Source: Galaxea fascicularis
Lineage: Eukaryota > Cnidaria > Anthozoa > Scleractinia > Euphylliidae
Assembly: GCA_948470475.1 (NCBI GenBank)
Contig: OX419343.1
Span: 22,930,069-22,994,068, forward strand
Reading direction: 5' to 3'
Length of the DNA: 64,000 bases
Position 1 is the stretch's first letter; every line of letters begins with the position of its first letter. Positions 47,361 through 60,600 of this stretch are shown here, in pieces. Position numbers and translations under genes: made by a program. The notes under the pieces were generated by a model, which saw only the letters and a program-made list of their open reading frames with translations, did no database searches and was not told the origin of the DNA.

Positions 47361-48660
47361 AATTTACGCTCCCTCGGGCCAAAATGGTGTTCAAATGCCC
47401 TACCTTATCTTCGGAGTTGTCTGTCAAATGCCCCTCCTAAAGAATAATTGTCGTCGGCTCATATCATCTTAGCCTGCATGACCAGACGCATTTTTCGGCT
47501 CTTGTTTCACACGCCGAGAAACAGGAGCCGAAAAAGGCGTCTGGTCACGCAGGCTAATGTCATCTTTGATAAAGCTTGTGTATAAACATGCCAACACATG
47601 TTGAAGTCGGACAATGACAATCAGCAAGTGTGAGCTGCTTTATCTCCGAAACACGGCAAAGGTTGTTTTACGACGGCATGCATTTTAAGCCAAAGCGGTT
47701 TTTCATTCGACAGTGTTTTTTTTTTCTTTCACTGAACATTCACTGCGGGACAAAGCCGCAGCTTGACTCTTTATAAAAAATCTACATCGTTTATGTACAA
47801 TCTACAATCTATAAAAATCATTAATATTTAAGCACTCTCTACTTTTCATACATACCTTCAAAAATACTACATAACTTTTGAAGAACTTTTTTTGTAAGCC
47901 AGTCACTTACAAATGCTATATCTCTTCCTTTAAACTCATCCATCTCGTCCAAACACGTGTTTATAGCGGCTAGTCCGGGAAAGATGTAATTTGAAACCTG
48001 ACACTTCCGGTTCAATTTTTCCCGGCCCACCTAGGCAAAGGTCAAATTCCCCACCTCCGGGAAGGCCTTACCCGTCAAATTCCCAACTCCCCGGGCACAG
48101 AAAATGGTCAAATTCCCTAGGTTTGCCCGGGGGGTGGGGTGGGGGGAAATCAGTTGAAGTTTCGGCTTCTTTAAAGGCTTCTTTACGCAATTGTAAAAAT
48201 TGCGATCACAACTGCGACGATCATTCTCCATTTGAGTTTCGATTTGATCGGCGCATCAGCCTGCGGTGCAGCCGGACTTGTCACTCGAGACCTTGGTGAG
48301 AACCGAGATATCCGATACCGGCGGTATGTTCACGGTCTGCGACGCAGGCTACAAATTGTTCAGCCCCGCGAAACTTTATGTCACACAGAAATTATCTAAT
48401 ATTCTGACCCTCGCACTTTGCCATACTGAAATATGTTGCAAAATGGGAGCGGTTAACCGTTTGCAATGTGTTTGGCCCGAAGATTGGGTTTCTTGGTGAA
48501 TGAAAAATGAGACGTGATGGACGTGATGACCTAAATTGGACTCGCTGTTGCTTTGTAACCTCGTGATAGCAACCAGGATGAAATCAAACACAGGAAGTCC
48601 AAAGATGCTACTAACAATAGGTTTTACCAATGTTGCTTGTAAAGGGAAGACCACTGGAAT
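47361..48660. other. no gene; two small foldback repeats
   Basis: A hairpin MITE at about 47474-47555 has arms AGCCTGC...GACCAGACGC. A GGTCAAATTCCC-rich repeat with G/C tracts lies at about 48030-48150. The last 500 bp may be promoter and leader of the convertase gene. No TATA box recognised. Confidence 0.45.
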
Positions 48661-48676
48661 AGCATAGCATTTCACC

Positions 48677-51600
48677 ATGAATTCGATGTTTCTGATATCT
48701 GGCAGCGTTTTCGCTTCACTGATTTTTGTTTCGGTTGCTGTGGAGTTTTCGAATCGATGGACAGTGCAGATTAATGGCGATATAGGCGAAGCACAGAGAC
48801 TGGCCGTGAAGCATGGCTTTGTAAACCAAGGGAAGGTAAAACAGAATTCTGAAGTTTTGAAAACTATAACAACACACGAAGAAGCTTCTCCAGTTAAACT
48901 CTCTGCGGCTTATGAGTTATTCTACGGTGCTCACAGCAAGCTAGCGACTCAGGTGGCTGTTTGCTCGGGAGAATTTTCCTCGCGTCGGATTGACACAGTT
49001 GCCCCCCTTTTTTTTCGATTGAGAGATTTCTTAAAATTCATTACTCGTTTTTGTTGGAAATTTATTGAACTTAAGTCCCAACATCAAGCTTATGTTACAT
49101 GTATGGGTTTTCAAAATTGTGACTTTTTGGATCGATCGACCGGTATACTGATGTAACTCCGTCATGACAGCACATTCTCATGAGAATTTTTGGTTGATGC
49201 GAATTTAGGGCATTCATTGCTCAAGATTTTTTGCGTTGAGGGAAAGAGATCGAAGAAAAAAGAAACTGGAACGGGTATGAGCTTATGATGCGAACAGTGT
49301 TAAGAGAGCAGCCTTTCCAGAGCCGTAGCTAGCGGGGGTTGGGGGATGGGGGGGGGGGGGGGGGCAGCTGCCCCCCTGGACCTGTTGAGCCAGACAAATC
49401 AAGTTCGTGGATAGAGTTCATTTCTAATTAGACTCAGTTATTTTGACTTATTTGAGGTCAATTTTTTGGGTACATGTCTCATGACAAGCGCTGAAAATAG
49501 CATTTCGGAGCCTTGAAATTTAAATTGTTCTCCCAGACCCCCCCTGCAAGGCTCCTGCTTTCGACACTGGTGACAATGTCTCCCCCCCTTCTTCCCCCCC
49601 TTCTGCCCTGAACATATTCATAAGGCAAACGTATTGGTTGGGGTGCTATTTTTAAAAACTAATTATCATTAACATTTAAAAAGTGAGAATTTAACAAAGA
49701 TACTGGGGAATATATGCAATGCTGCAAGCCACTAAAGTTAATTTTTTTGAAAACATGGTCTTGTGTCTAAGTTTTCTCGTTGAGAAGTTTACACAATCAT
49801 ATACTCTTTAGCTGATGAGTGTCATTCATTGTTGTCCTTCTTTTCTTCTTTGGTTAGATTATTGACAACTATTACAGTTTTAAACATCAGAAGGCTGCAA
49901 GAAGATCCAGTGTATCTAGTTCCCATCTTCATAACAGTCTCCTGTTTGAGAGAAATGTAGGTATCGGTGTACTAGAGGTTTTAAAATAAAATTTAGACCA
50001 ACCTAAAGCTAACTATATTATGGTTGCCATAAACAAGGCTTTCAATGATATCTGTAGCAGGTGTATGTCCCTGTGAAAGTAGGTGACTGTGACAATCGAA
50101 GTGGGCATTTAAATGTTACATTTTCAAGTATTTGTTGACCAATATGGCCAAGTAGCCGGTGACTCGATGACACACAAATGCCAGAACTCCGGCAGTAGCC
50201 AGCTTCTATTGAAAACCTTGATAAAAGTTTCTCGCGAATCTGAACTTCTACATTTAATAAAGGAAATCTAACTATTCTGAAATTATGGTTGCTATTAATA
50301 AAGTTTATTTCCAGTCTGAACATTTACAATAAAAAATACATGTAGGCTTTGTGATTTCACTAAAACTGTTTTGCAACTGAAATTAAGCTAATTTGACCAA
50401 GCCATATATATTCATTTAATACTCACTTTGCTAATAATGTCATTGGCTAGTGATGACACAGTCTTGGGAACTAATAAACATGCCAGATAGAAATAGTTAA
50501 GCCAACAACCAGCAGTAATCATGGCTGTGTTCTAGCGGCACCCAGTTGCCCCTGGCGACTTACTTTTGCCTTTGGGCAACCAGGAAATATTAGTTTTTGC
50601 ACCAAACATAATTATATGCTGGGCACCCTGGATTTCTAGGGTTGAAGATTTGGGGCATCCAACTACTTTTCTTAGAGCACAGCCTTGGTAATGATATGCA
50701 TTGATCTTTCCAGTTGTTGACACTGGTTTAAGTTAATATTAATTTTGTCTGGTGTTAATTGAGGACTTGAACTTCAGCTCAGTTAATGTAGGTACAGTAA
50801 GACCAACTTGCTATAGCATTACTGTGCTAACTGAGCATTTGGCTGTAATATTAGTATCATGGAATGATTTAATTGTAGCAGTGAGTAAATTGTGCTATGT
50901 TTACAGGTTAACATGGTGGAACAGCAAACAATTAAGTCTTACAAGTTGCTGTCATCTCACTCAGAGACCTTTATTGTTAACGACCCAAAGTTCCAAGACA
51001 TGTGGTATATTGTGAGTGATGAATAGGCATCATGATGATTTTCGAGCCCATCTTGTTCGGATTAAAGCAAGTGTGTTGGAAAAAAACAGTGTTTGTTTGG
51101 AATTCTAAGAAATTCTTAAAAGAAAAAAAATATATAATTATGAATTGTAGATTTTAGTTGCAGACTGTTGGGTACATAAATTACAGACAAATGTATGGGA
51201 AATTTAAAATCCCACTGTGCAATACATCAGATTCCCATACAAAAACTGTTATTTCCTACATGCTTGCCTACCCAAACAAGATGGCGATGAAACCGTTTTA
51301 AGGCCTATATTATAATAATTATTATACACTGACAATACATTCACTTGTACTTACTGAATTATTTTTACAGTGAAAGCTTAATTTTAGGGGAAGCGGGCCC
51401 CAGGAGATTCACCTAGTTAGTGGCAATAAAATACAGCGTATATAATAAAAATAATTATATTTCAATACTATAATTTGCCTACTGGGCAGGTTCAGGTATA
51501 AATGGTTTAATTATTTATTTATTGCTGCTCAATCTATCAATTAAGTTCTTTCATTTATTAATAATTATTACTTCTACGCAGATTTGAACTTATTCTAGTA

Positions 51601-54600
51601 TACATAATTATTTTTTGTAAGTACATGTATAAAATTTTCAAATCATTTATTTATTGACTGCTCAATCTATCAATTTATTACTTGACAGTTTTCTTTCAAA
51701 CTACTGCTACTTAAAATAGTGTTTAATTGAGTGGATTAATAATAATTTACCTTATTTTTTTACTTCTATGGAGATTTGAACTTATATAATACATACCGGG
51801 TAAATTTTGTGAGTACATGTATTTTCAAATCATTTAATTTTCATTAAAATAATTATTAAGTAAGCTATACAGATTTGAATTCAAAGCTGCAATCTGTAAA
51901 AAATTAATGTGAGTCATTTGTGTGCATTCAGAACAGACGTAATGGACAGCCTACATACAATGTGATTGATGTTTGGAAGAGAAACATCACTGGTCAAGGG
52001 GTAGTTGTCGCTGTGGTTGACGAGGGCTTTGATCCAGAGCATCCCGAGATTAAAGACAACTATGTGAGTCATGTAGTCTTGTCATTCAAGCATGTTCTTA
52101 TTAGATCCAGCTAATTATTATCATTTTGACATGCAGTGTACACTGTAAATACAGGCCATCTGATAGGGTGCGATGAAAAATCAGAAATTGTGCGATATTT
52201 TCAGCATAGATTGTGCTATAAGAAAGGACTATTATGCGGTAAATTATGCAAATTATGCGATTTTTTCCTCAACTATTTTAAGCTTGTTTTACTAGGATTC
52301 TGAGAAAGAAAACCACTTTTGTGCTGCTCTAACAGCAATTTTTTTTCATAAGGGAACAGAAAAAGCAATTATGAGTGAATTGGGATAAAAATATAATTAT
52401 GACACATAATTATATACCAAACTGAGGTATGATGCACCACCTTGGCTCAAAGTTGGTACATTTTCTTGTTTCTACTGCAGTACTTGCTGTTTACATCACC
52501 AAAGCTTTTCCATTGCAGGTTCCCCCATTCAACAGCTATAAAGTGGCTATTCACTGGGATATCTTCGTCTCAGTATAATTATTTTGCAAAGAGAGAAGTG
52601 GCCAGTGATTACATTTTTACCCAATGTAGTGAATTGTTAATTTTAAAAAAGGAAGAACTGGGAATTTGCAGTGGCATGGGTATATGCATATTTGCATCAA
52701 CCCAGCGACGTGCCACCCATTTATTCCAAAACTAACTTGAATACTCAAAATGTTACATTCTCTTAACTCTAGTATCCTCAATTTGAACCCAGGCCACCCT
52801 GGTGGGAACCTATTGCATCCCGGCCTGCCCGTCATTGCATTATCTTCAGTTCACAAATAGCTGATAAATCATAATTACATTTCCATATGCAGTGTCAAGA
52901 GAGAAAAATATAACTAGATCCAGAGTCTCATTTGTAAAGATCAACAAAATGATCAATTTTGTATTTAGATGATCGATTACGACGTTACACGATGAACAAA
53001 ACATCAGTCCATCATCCACATGGAACGTACCGGTGGCGTATTTTCCTGCTCGGTCTTTGGCAGTCAAATTTGGAGGGGTGCGATTCGGTTTTCCCAGTAG
53101 TTGAACACGAAGGAACAGCGGGTGTTTTCACTATAAATTTGTCCATGAGGACGCCGGCGATGTACGCGAAAGAACTGAAAGAAGCTTACATTTTGTTGTC
53201 GGACAACGCTTCCCTAATAAAAATTTTGCTTGTTTCCGATTACCACGCACTTACAACGTGAGTATAGTAGGATCGTATGTCATGGATTTACAACAGCAAT
53301 TCTGATAAGCTAACTCAAAGAAAAGAATTGTTTACGTTGCATCAATAGGAAATCCTTTAAAAATGAAAAACTATCACCAGGCCCCGGACCTCCAAAAAAC
53401 GAAAATAACGCCGGGAACTTCGATTGTTTGTGAAATTCGATAGTTTTAGAATGTTTCTTGGGCTTTTTTGAAAGTAAATCATCTTGAAACTAAGTACAGA
53501 CGAGGAATTTTTTCAGATAAGGCATTTATTTATGGTTTATTTTTTAAGAATTGTGCAGTTTTTTATGAATTAAGCGATTTTTTATGAATTGTGCGATCGG
53601 ATGCGATTTGAGGTCAATTGTGCGAAATCGCACCATCGCGTAATATCAGATGGCCTGTAAATACAAATAATAATAATTTAAAAAAATACAAGATGCGAAA
53701 TTAAAATAAAATATATTAGTTGCTCCTATTTTGCAAGTGATAAATTTCAATCGTTTTAATAACAAAAGCCTTTTGTATTGACTTGAAATGTGGAAGTCTA
53801 ATAATAATAATAATAATAATAATAATTATAATTATAATGGCTTCACTGATGGTCAGGCTACCATCAACTGTTTGAAAGAAGATGCACAGTCCTGCTTCCT
53901 GGGTACACCAGAGCGCCTTCTATAGGAGGAGAAACTACATGTAGCTCTAGACATTGCAGCTTGTGCTTACCCACAGGGGGGAGGTTATCAGTCATTTGGT
54001 CTAGCCCCCTCTTGGATAAGAACAAAGTCACGGCTACCAACCAGCTTGCATTGCTGGTGTTGTCATATGTCATGTGGTCACAGCAATGGAGTGTAACTGA
54101 CCTTCGTAACATTGATAGAGAATCTTGTAAAATCATCTGTGAGAATGGTGGGAAGGACCCAATTCGTCAACTGCTGTAGACAGACAGACAGACATGTTTT
54201 TATGTGGAGTCTTATACAATATATAGTACATCGACTACGAATTCCAAATAACTACATGTAAAAGTTACAGTACAAACAACAAAAATTGTTACTTAATTAA
54301 TTATTAATTAAGTTGTTAATTGATTAAGTCCTAGAGTATTTACTTTTTGCTGTCTTCCCCTATCCTTTTTTCAAAGCATTCGAATATATGTTTTGCTATT
54401 AGCTAATTTGTGTTTTAGCATTTCCGCTAGGGGGGGTTTATTAGAAACATTAATATTTTGTTAGGCGACATTCTGCTTATTTTTATTCCACATTCTTTTT
54501 CCAAATAGTTAAGTAACAAATGTCTTTTTTCCTGGTAAGCAGGGCATATAATTATTTAGAATGGTATTCGTCCTCCATTTCTATTTTACAAATTGGGCAA

Positions 54601-57600
54601 ATTCTTTCTGCAGGTTTCTTGAATGGTCTCGAATAACATCCTGTCTCTATGGCTAATTTGTGGTTGCTAAGTCGCAGTTTTGTTAGAGCTATTCTGTCTC
54701 GTATATTGGTAACCTGATGTAGATAGTCTTCACATTATTTTGTAATTGTCTATCGTTTTGAATAACCGGTAGGTTCTCATTTTGTTGTTTTGGTTAGCAT
54801 CTTTTCTGATGTTGTTATTTATTTCACTTAGCCATCTTTGTAGTTCGATATCCTTAAGTTGTTGCTTGATCATGCTTACAGTTCCTTATGTCTGCATAGT
54901 GTGCTTTCATCCAGAGTCCTCCAAATCCTACTGTTCCAACAAGTTTTTTATTTTTTTGCTCCAGAAAGACTTATTTCCATTCCATTTAATATCATTGTAT
55001 GCTATTTGGGATAATTTATTTTCATTTTTGGTTAAGGTTAACCAGAACTTAAAGTCCCTACATTGGGCTTCAATTATCATTGGGAACCTTCCTGTCTCAG
55101 CCCTGCACGCATTGTTATTGCAGTATTTATTAACTCCCAGCAACCACTTTAGGAATTTATTTTGAACTAATTCTGCTGGATCCTTTTCTAATTTCCCATT
55201 GCAATCAATCCCCCACACTTCACTCGCATAAAAGAGTATGTGAGATATCAGTGCATCAAATAACTTCATCGTAGTTTTATATTTTCTTTGAAGTGGTCTC
55301 CCATCTCTTTTCGTAATTTATAGAGCGCTTTAAATAGGATTTGACATTTTCCAGTTCATCAGTCCCATATCTGAACAAGTAATTGTTTAAAGGCTTACCA
55401 CAGTTATTAAAAATCTTAATTTTCGTCTTGTCTAAATTTACACTTAAATTGGCATTTTTGCAAAAAGATTCCAGCTTATTAAGGGTCATTTGAAGGCTTT
55501 TTGCTGATCTAGAGAAGATCACTAGATCGTCGGCATACACATGTAAGAGACAATTGATAGACTTATCACCTAGCATAATGTCGGTTGGACTCGCCGTATT
55601 TAGGAATTTTGGTAGATCGCTCAGATAGAAATTAAAAAGAGTAGGTGACAACATGCAACCTTGCTTTACCCCGGCAAAACAGGGAAATGATTCGGTTAAA
55701 TTGTTATCAATTTTAATTGCCGATTTGTCATTTGAGTACATGGATATTAAAACGTCTAGGAAATGTCCTTGAATGCCTTGTTTTCTCAATTTGTCAAATA
55801 GTTTTTGTCGGGGTATACAGTCAAAGGCTTTTCTAAAGTCGACGAAGCATGAAAAGAGTAAATTTCGATGCTTCTGTGGTTTAGATTTCATGTACTTGTC
55901 AATAAGCATTTTTAATGTGAAGATGCTATCAACTGTGCCGTGCTTTTTTCTGAAACCGCTTTGTTCAGCTTTCAAAATTCCTTTTTCAACCATGAAGTCG
56001 TACAGTCGATTGTTGAGTATTGATGTAAAGAGCTTGCCTAATGCAGAAAGCAAAGTGATACCTCGGTAATTTTTGACTTTGGATCGATCATCCTTTTTGT
56101 GAATAGGTACAATGAAGCCAAAACGCCAAAGAGTAGGGTATTTGCCAGTATCTAAGATTCGATTAAATAAGTTTATTAAATGCCCTTTTAGTGTCGTCCT
56201 TTCCGATTTTTATTACACATTGTACATATGTACTTCATTTAATATATTATCGATACCTGGAGATTTGTTTGCCTTCAGTTTGGTAATTGCAGCTTTGAGC
56301 TCTTCATCAGTTATTGGATAATCAAGTGGGCCTTCCACTCTTTCGTTGCTGTGGGTTTCCATATTCGTCTCCGGATCTAGTATATTATTTAAAGGGGTCG
56401 CATTCTGTTGCTTAAAGTATTTATAAAACTGTTCCGTACTCACTGTTTCAGCTCCATGTGTTTTTCTTTTTCCTAAACTAAAGATTTGTCCGATTTGTCG
56501 CCAGGTCTCTTTGGAGCTCTTCATATTGATATTAGACATGCCTTTGCTGATATACTCCCGTTTCTCCTGTCTACAAGTTTGTTTGAACCTCTTCTTTTTG
56601 TCGCGCAATAGTCTCTTTAGACACGTAGTGGGGGAGGGGGGGGGGGCATGGTGTTAAGTCAGTGGAGGCTCAATACAAGCAGACTAAAGTCAAGTGAGCT
56701 GTTAAGTTATATGGAAATGAAGATCCTACCATGGCCATAGTGTGCGCTTTTGAAGAACAAGCTGCTGTTAAAGGGCACAGGTCACTTGTGAAAGAGGCAG
56801 GGAAATTTGCTGAAGAGCTGGGTGTCTCTCTGAATCTGTCGTACCCCAACCCAAAGTTGTATGATGAGGAAGGTAAAGAAGTGCCGAAGGAGAAGATCAA
56901 GGATAAGCTAAAGCAGAGAGTTTAAGGAGGAGAGAGGTGGCAAGGAAAGCTTTTAACTTCCAGATGGGATGACGAAGACTTGAGTAGACAAGAATGTTTT
57001 GCATGGGTGACGACCTGGCAACGTAGGCCGACTCATACGATCACGGGTATGATGGAGCTATATGAGCAGATGACTTTTGTTACCAACCAAGGTATCCTCA
57101 TGTCTTAAGATTGATACCACCCCTGCAAATGACACCTACTCATAGGTTGTGTGGGAAAGGAGCGGAGAATATGGCACATGTGATCGTGGGATGTTCAGCA
57201 CTGGCCCAGAGTAAGTACCTTGAGAGGCATAATGCAGCCTTAAAGGTGTTGTACTTTGAGCTTTTACGAGATCTTAAGCTAGTTGATGAGGTCCCCCCGT
57301 GGTACTCCAAGATACAACCCAATCCAGTATATGAATCTCAAGATCTGCAAGCATTTTGGGACATTCCTGTGTATGCAGAGCACAATGAGGTGAGGGCAAT
57401 CCAGGTGGATGCGAGGATAGTCAACCATTGGGAAAAGACAGTAAGTACCATCAAGATGAGCTGCCCGTGGGTTGAGAATCGTGGCAAGAAAGATGAAGAG
57501 AAAACACTCAAGTATGGACTGCTTTGATGGGAGCTGAAAGCAACAGTACAAAGGTTATAAGATCAACCACTACAATGTGATCATAGAAATGTGTTGGGAG

Positions 57601-60600
57601 GCTGGAGTGTGGACATGAAAAGATCCCTCAGGGTGCTCCTAGGTTCTAGGTGCAGAGAAATCTTAAGGCTAATGCAGAGATTGGTCATTTCAAGTGCACT
57701 CCACATCGCTCGTACATTCAAGGTTGCTGCCTAATTGACTTTAAGACGGACTGTAAATAGTTAGCGAAACCAATAGTAACCAGTTGCCAGCCTTTCTAGC
57801 AAATTTTAGGACATTGTTTTTAAATTAATTTTTATAGGCGTACAAGTAGGTTTCAATTAATGTTATTAGGTTTCCATTTTGTACTTAGCATATTATAGAA
57901 AGTTATAATCCCCAAGGGAACATAGATACACCTTATCCGATGGTTTAGCATATAATATGAGCAGTGAGTAAAATGTCCGCTCGTATTATATGCTAAACCA
58001 TTGAATAAGAGGTTTATTATTCCACTACAAAAAAGTTGTTATTTTGCAATTGGCTTCTATTTTTTTGGGTAAGAGTATTCAGAAACACCCTGATTCCGTC
58101 TGTGAAAATGATGTTAACAATGAACAAAATGTTTGCAGGTATTATATGTCAAACCATTGAATGAGAGGTTGATTATTCCACTGCAAAAAAAAAATGTTAT
58201 TTTGGCTTCTACATGTATTTTCTGGCGTGCATTTGTAGTAAAATGCTAAACAAAGATTTAATAGTTCATATAATAATTACCACTGCAGTAATTGCCACTG
58301 ATGACATGCAATGTTCATGCACAATGTTAAATAAACCACTTTAGATATTAGCTGCACTGGGATTTTTGATATGAAAAGTACATGTCTAAGAGAGCTCTTA
58401 AACACTTAAGAGCCAAAGATGCAGGGTCAATTGAGAACGGTCTTGAAACATAAATCATAAGATAAATTAAGACTTAACAACTATAATTATTGCAGGGTGG
58501 CTTAAGTGCACTGGTTTCCAGTTTTATACTTTGATGCATTTTTTTTATTACTCATCTTTTTTATGTTATTATATCTTAATAGTCTGTTAGCAGTGGTACC
58601 AAAATAAATGCCCAATTACTGGTGAACAAGTTATAAAACTTTTTCCAACATGAATACTGCGACTTCCTTTAAGCAGCACTTAATGACCCTTATGGCAGGA
58701 AGTAGAAATACACTGTGCCCCAAGTTTCAGGATGCGTTAACTGACAACTCAAAAATGAGCTTGTTGACATCCACCTTTGTTTTGTCAAGAAAAAAATGTA
58801 GGAGCAGATTCAGGACAACTCTACATTTTCAAAAATTTATTTTCTTTTTAACTTGGGAAATGTTGAACTGACAGTGAAAACTGGCGGGGATTAGAACCTA
58901 CATTTTCCCAAGTTAAGGCACTGTTACACTGTGCAATGGCTTGTGCGACTTATCTTGCAGTGGCATTGTGAGACAAGTTGCACGAAACATTGCACAGTGT
59001 AATATACCTTGCAATGGCCAAAATCATTGCAAGACAAGTTGCACAAACCTTTGCAGAAAGTAGAACTCAATTCTACTTTCTGCAACGATTTCAGTGGCGT
59101 TGCACAGTGTAACACCCACTTCTGCAACATGTCTTCCAATGTTCCACTTGGCAACCACTTGTGCATGTATAAACTGCTCCAGGCTTTCATGGTCACCTTT
59201 GCGAGACAAGTTGCACGAAACTGTTGCCAAGTGTAACACCCAGATTTCAGGCAACTGTGTACATGTACAATGTAACAGCACCTAAGTTAGGCTGAACAGG
59301 CTCTTACATAAATGGTATGTAACAAACATTTAGGCTAAGGTTCTTAAATGGGCCTTATTTTCTGAAGAAAGAACTTGCACCACAGCTTATAAAATAAATA
59401 TTGGATGAGGTCAGCCAAAGCTGAAGGCTGAGGCTGATAACCCTTAAATCGAGACCTTGATTATTCTGGATATCACAAAAACCGAATCTAACGATTCTTT
59501 TATTATACATTGAATGAAAAAAGACATGTCACGACAGTAAACATTCACTTGCAAATCTGGACGTTGAGCATTTTGCTTCTTCACTGACAGCAAGCCACAC
59601 ATAGTGCATGAAACTTGACTGCCCTTCGAAATGACTGCACCGTGGTCATACAGGACGTGATTACCCCTGACCTTGACATGATTATTGTATAATCTGCAGG
59701 TACAGTGTATGATGTCATAAGCGCCGATTTCCAAAATTCACTGTATGCTCTCTGCCAATCAGACAAGAGATAGTGAGTTCAATGTATAATAATAGAATTT
59801 AATGGTATCCAGCCTAATCCTTATAATTCCTTGTATAATATCTGCATACCAAGTAGGTATTTATGGAAAAATGACTATAATAAGAAACACTGATTGCACC
59901 TGTCTTCAAAGAGGTCCAAAAAAAGATAAAAATTAATGTTGACTTACTATCTTATTTGCTTAAGTGTGCATATTTTAAGTTTTATATGAAAGGAAATAAG
60001 AACCTGTTTCAAATGTTAGGTTCTTGTACAGACGGGGTCTAACTAGCAAATTTTAACCCAACAGGTTCTTACAAAATAGGTTTTACTGTACAGCTGTACC
60101 TTAGACAATTTGCTTATCATTTTTCAACAATAAAAAATGGGGACTCTTTTAAGTGTTAAAACTCGTTGAGTTATTGTTGCTTTAAGGTAAAATTAGGTGA
60201 CTCTGCTTCTATCAGTTGTAGTGTTGCCATGGCAATCTATTGAGTAGAACAAATTCCATGAGGTGATCACCTATGATTGGACATTAAATTTATTGGTTAA
60301 TGCCACAATAAAGATAATAACATAAAAAAAAATAATAACTGTTAGTAATTATCCATCAATTAAAGTACAAGTGAGCTAGAAAACACTGATCTGTGGTTCC
60401 CTTACAGGATGGAACAGCAAGCTTGGATGTCATTGATGATGACTTCTATCCTGTACCATCTAACGGATCTGTATTCCTCTACGGGTAAAATAATGTTTGT
60501 GACAATCGTTTATATTAAGTTTGTGGAAAGCAGCAGGACTGTCATTTACTGGCTTTTAACTTGGTGCTTGGATCTCTATATATAACTCAGTTTTTAATTG

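Noticed and set aside
59444..59766. Minus-strand ORFs in convertase intron 4
   Set aside because: No family motif, no start context, and overlapping alternatives in several frames.
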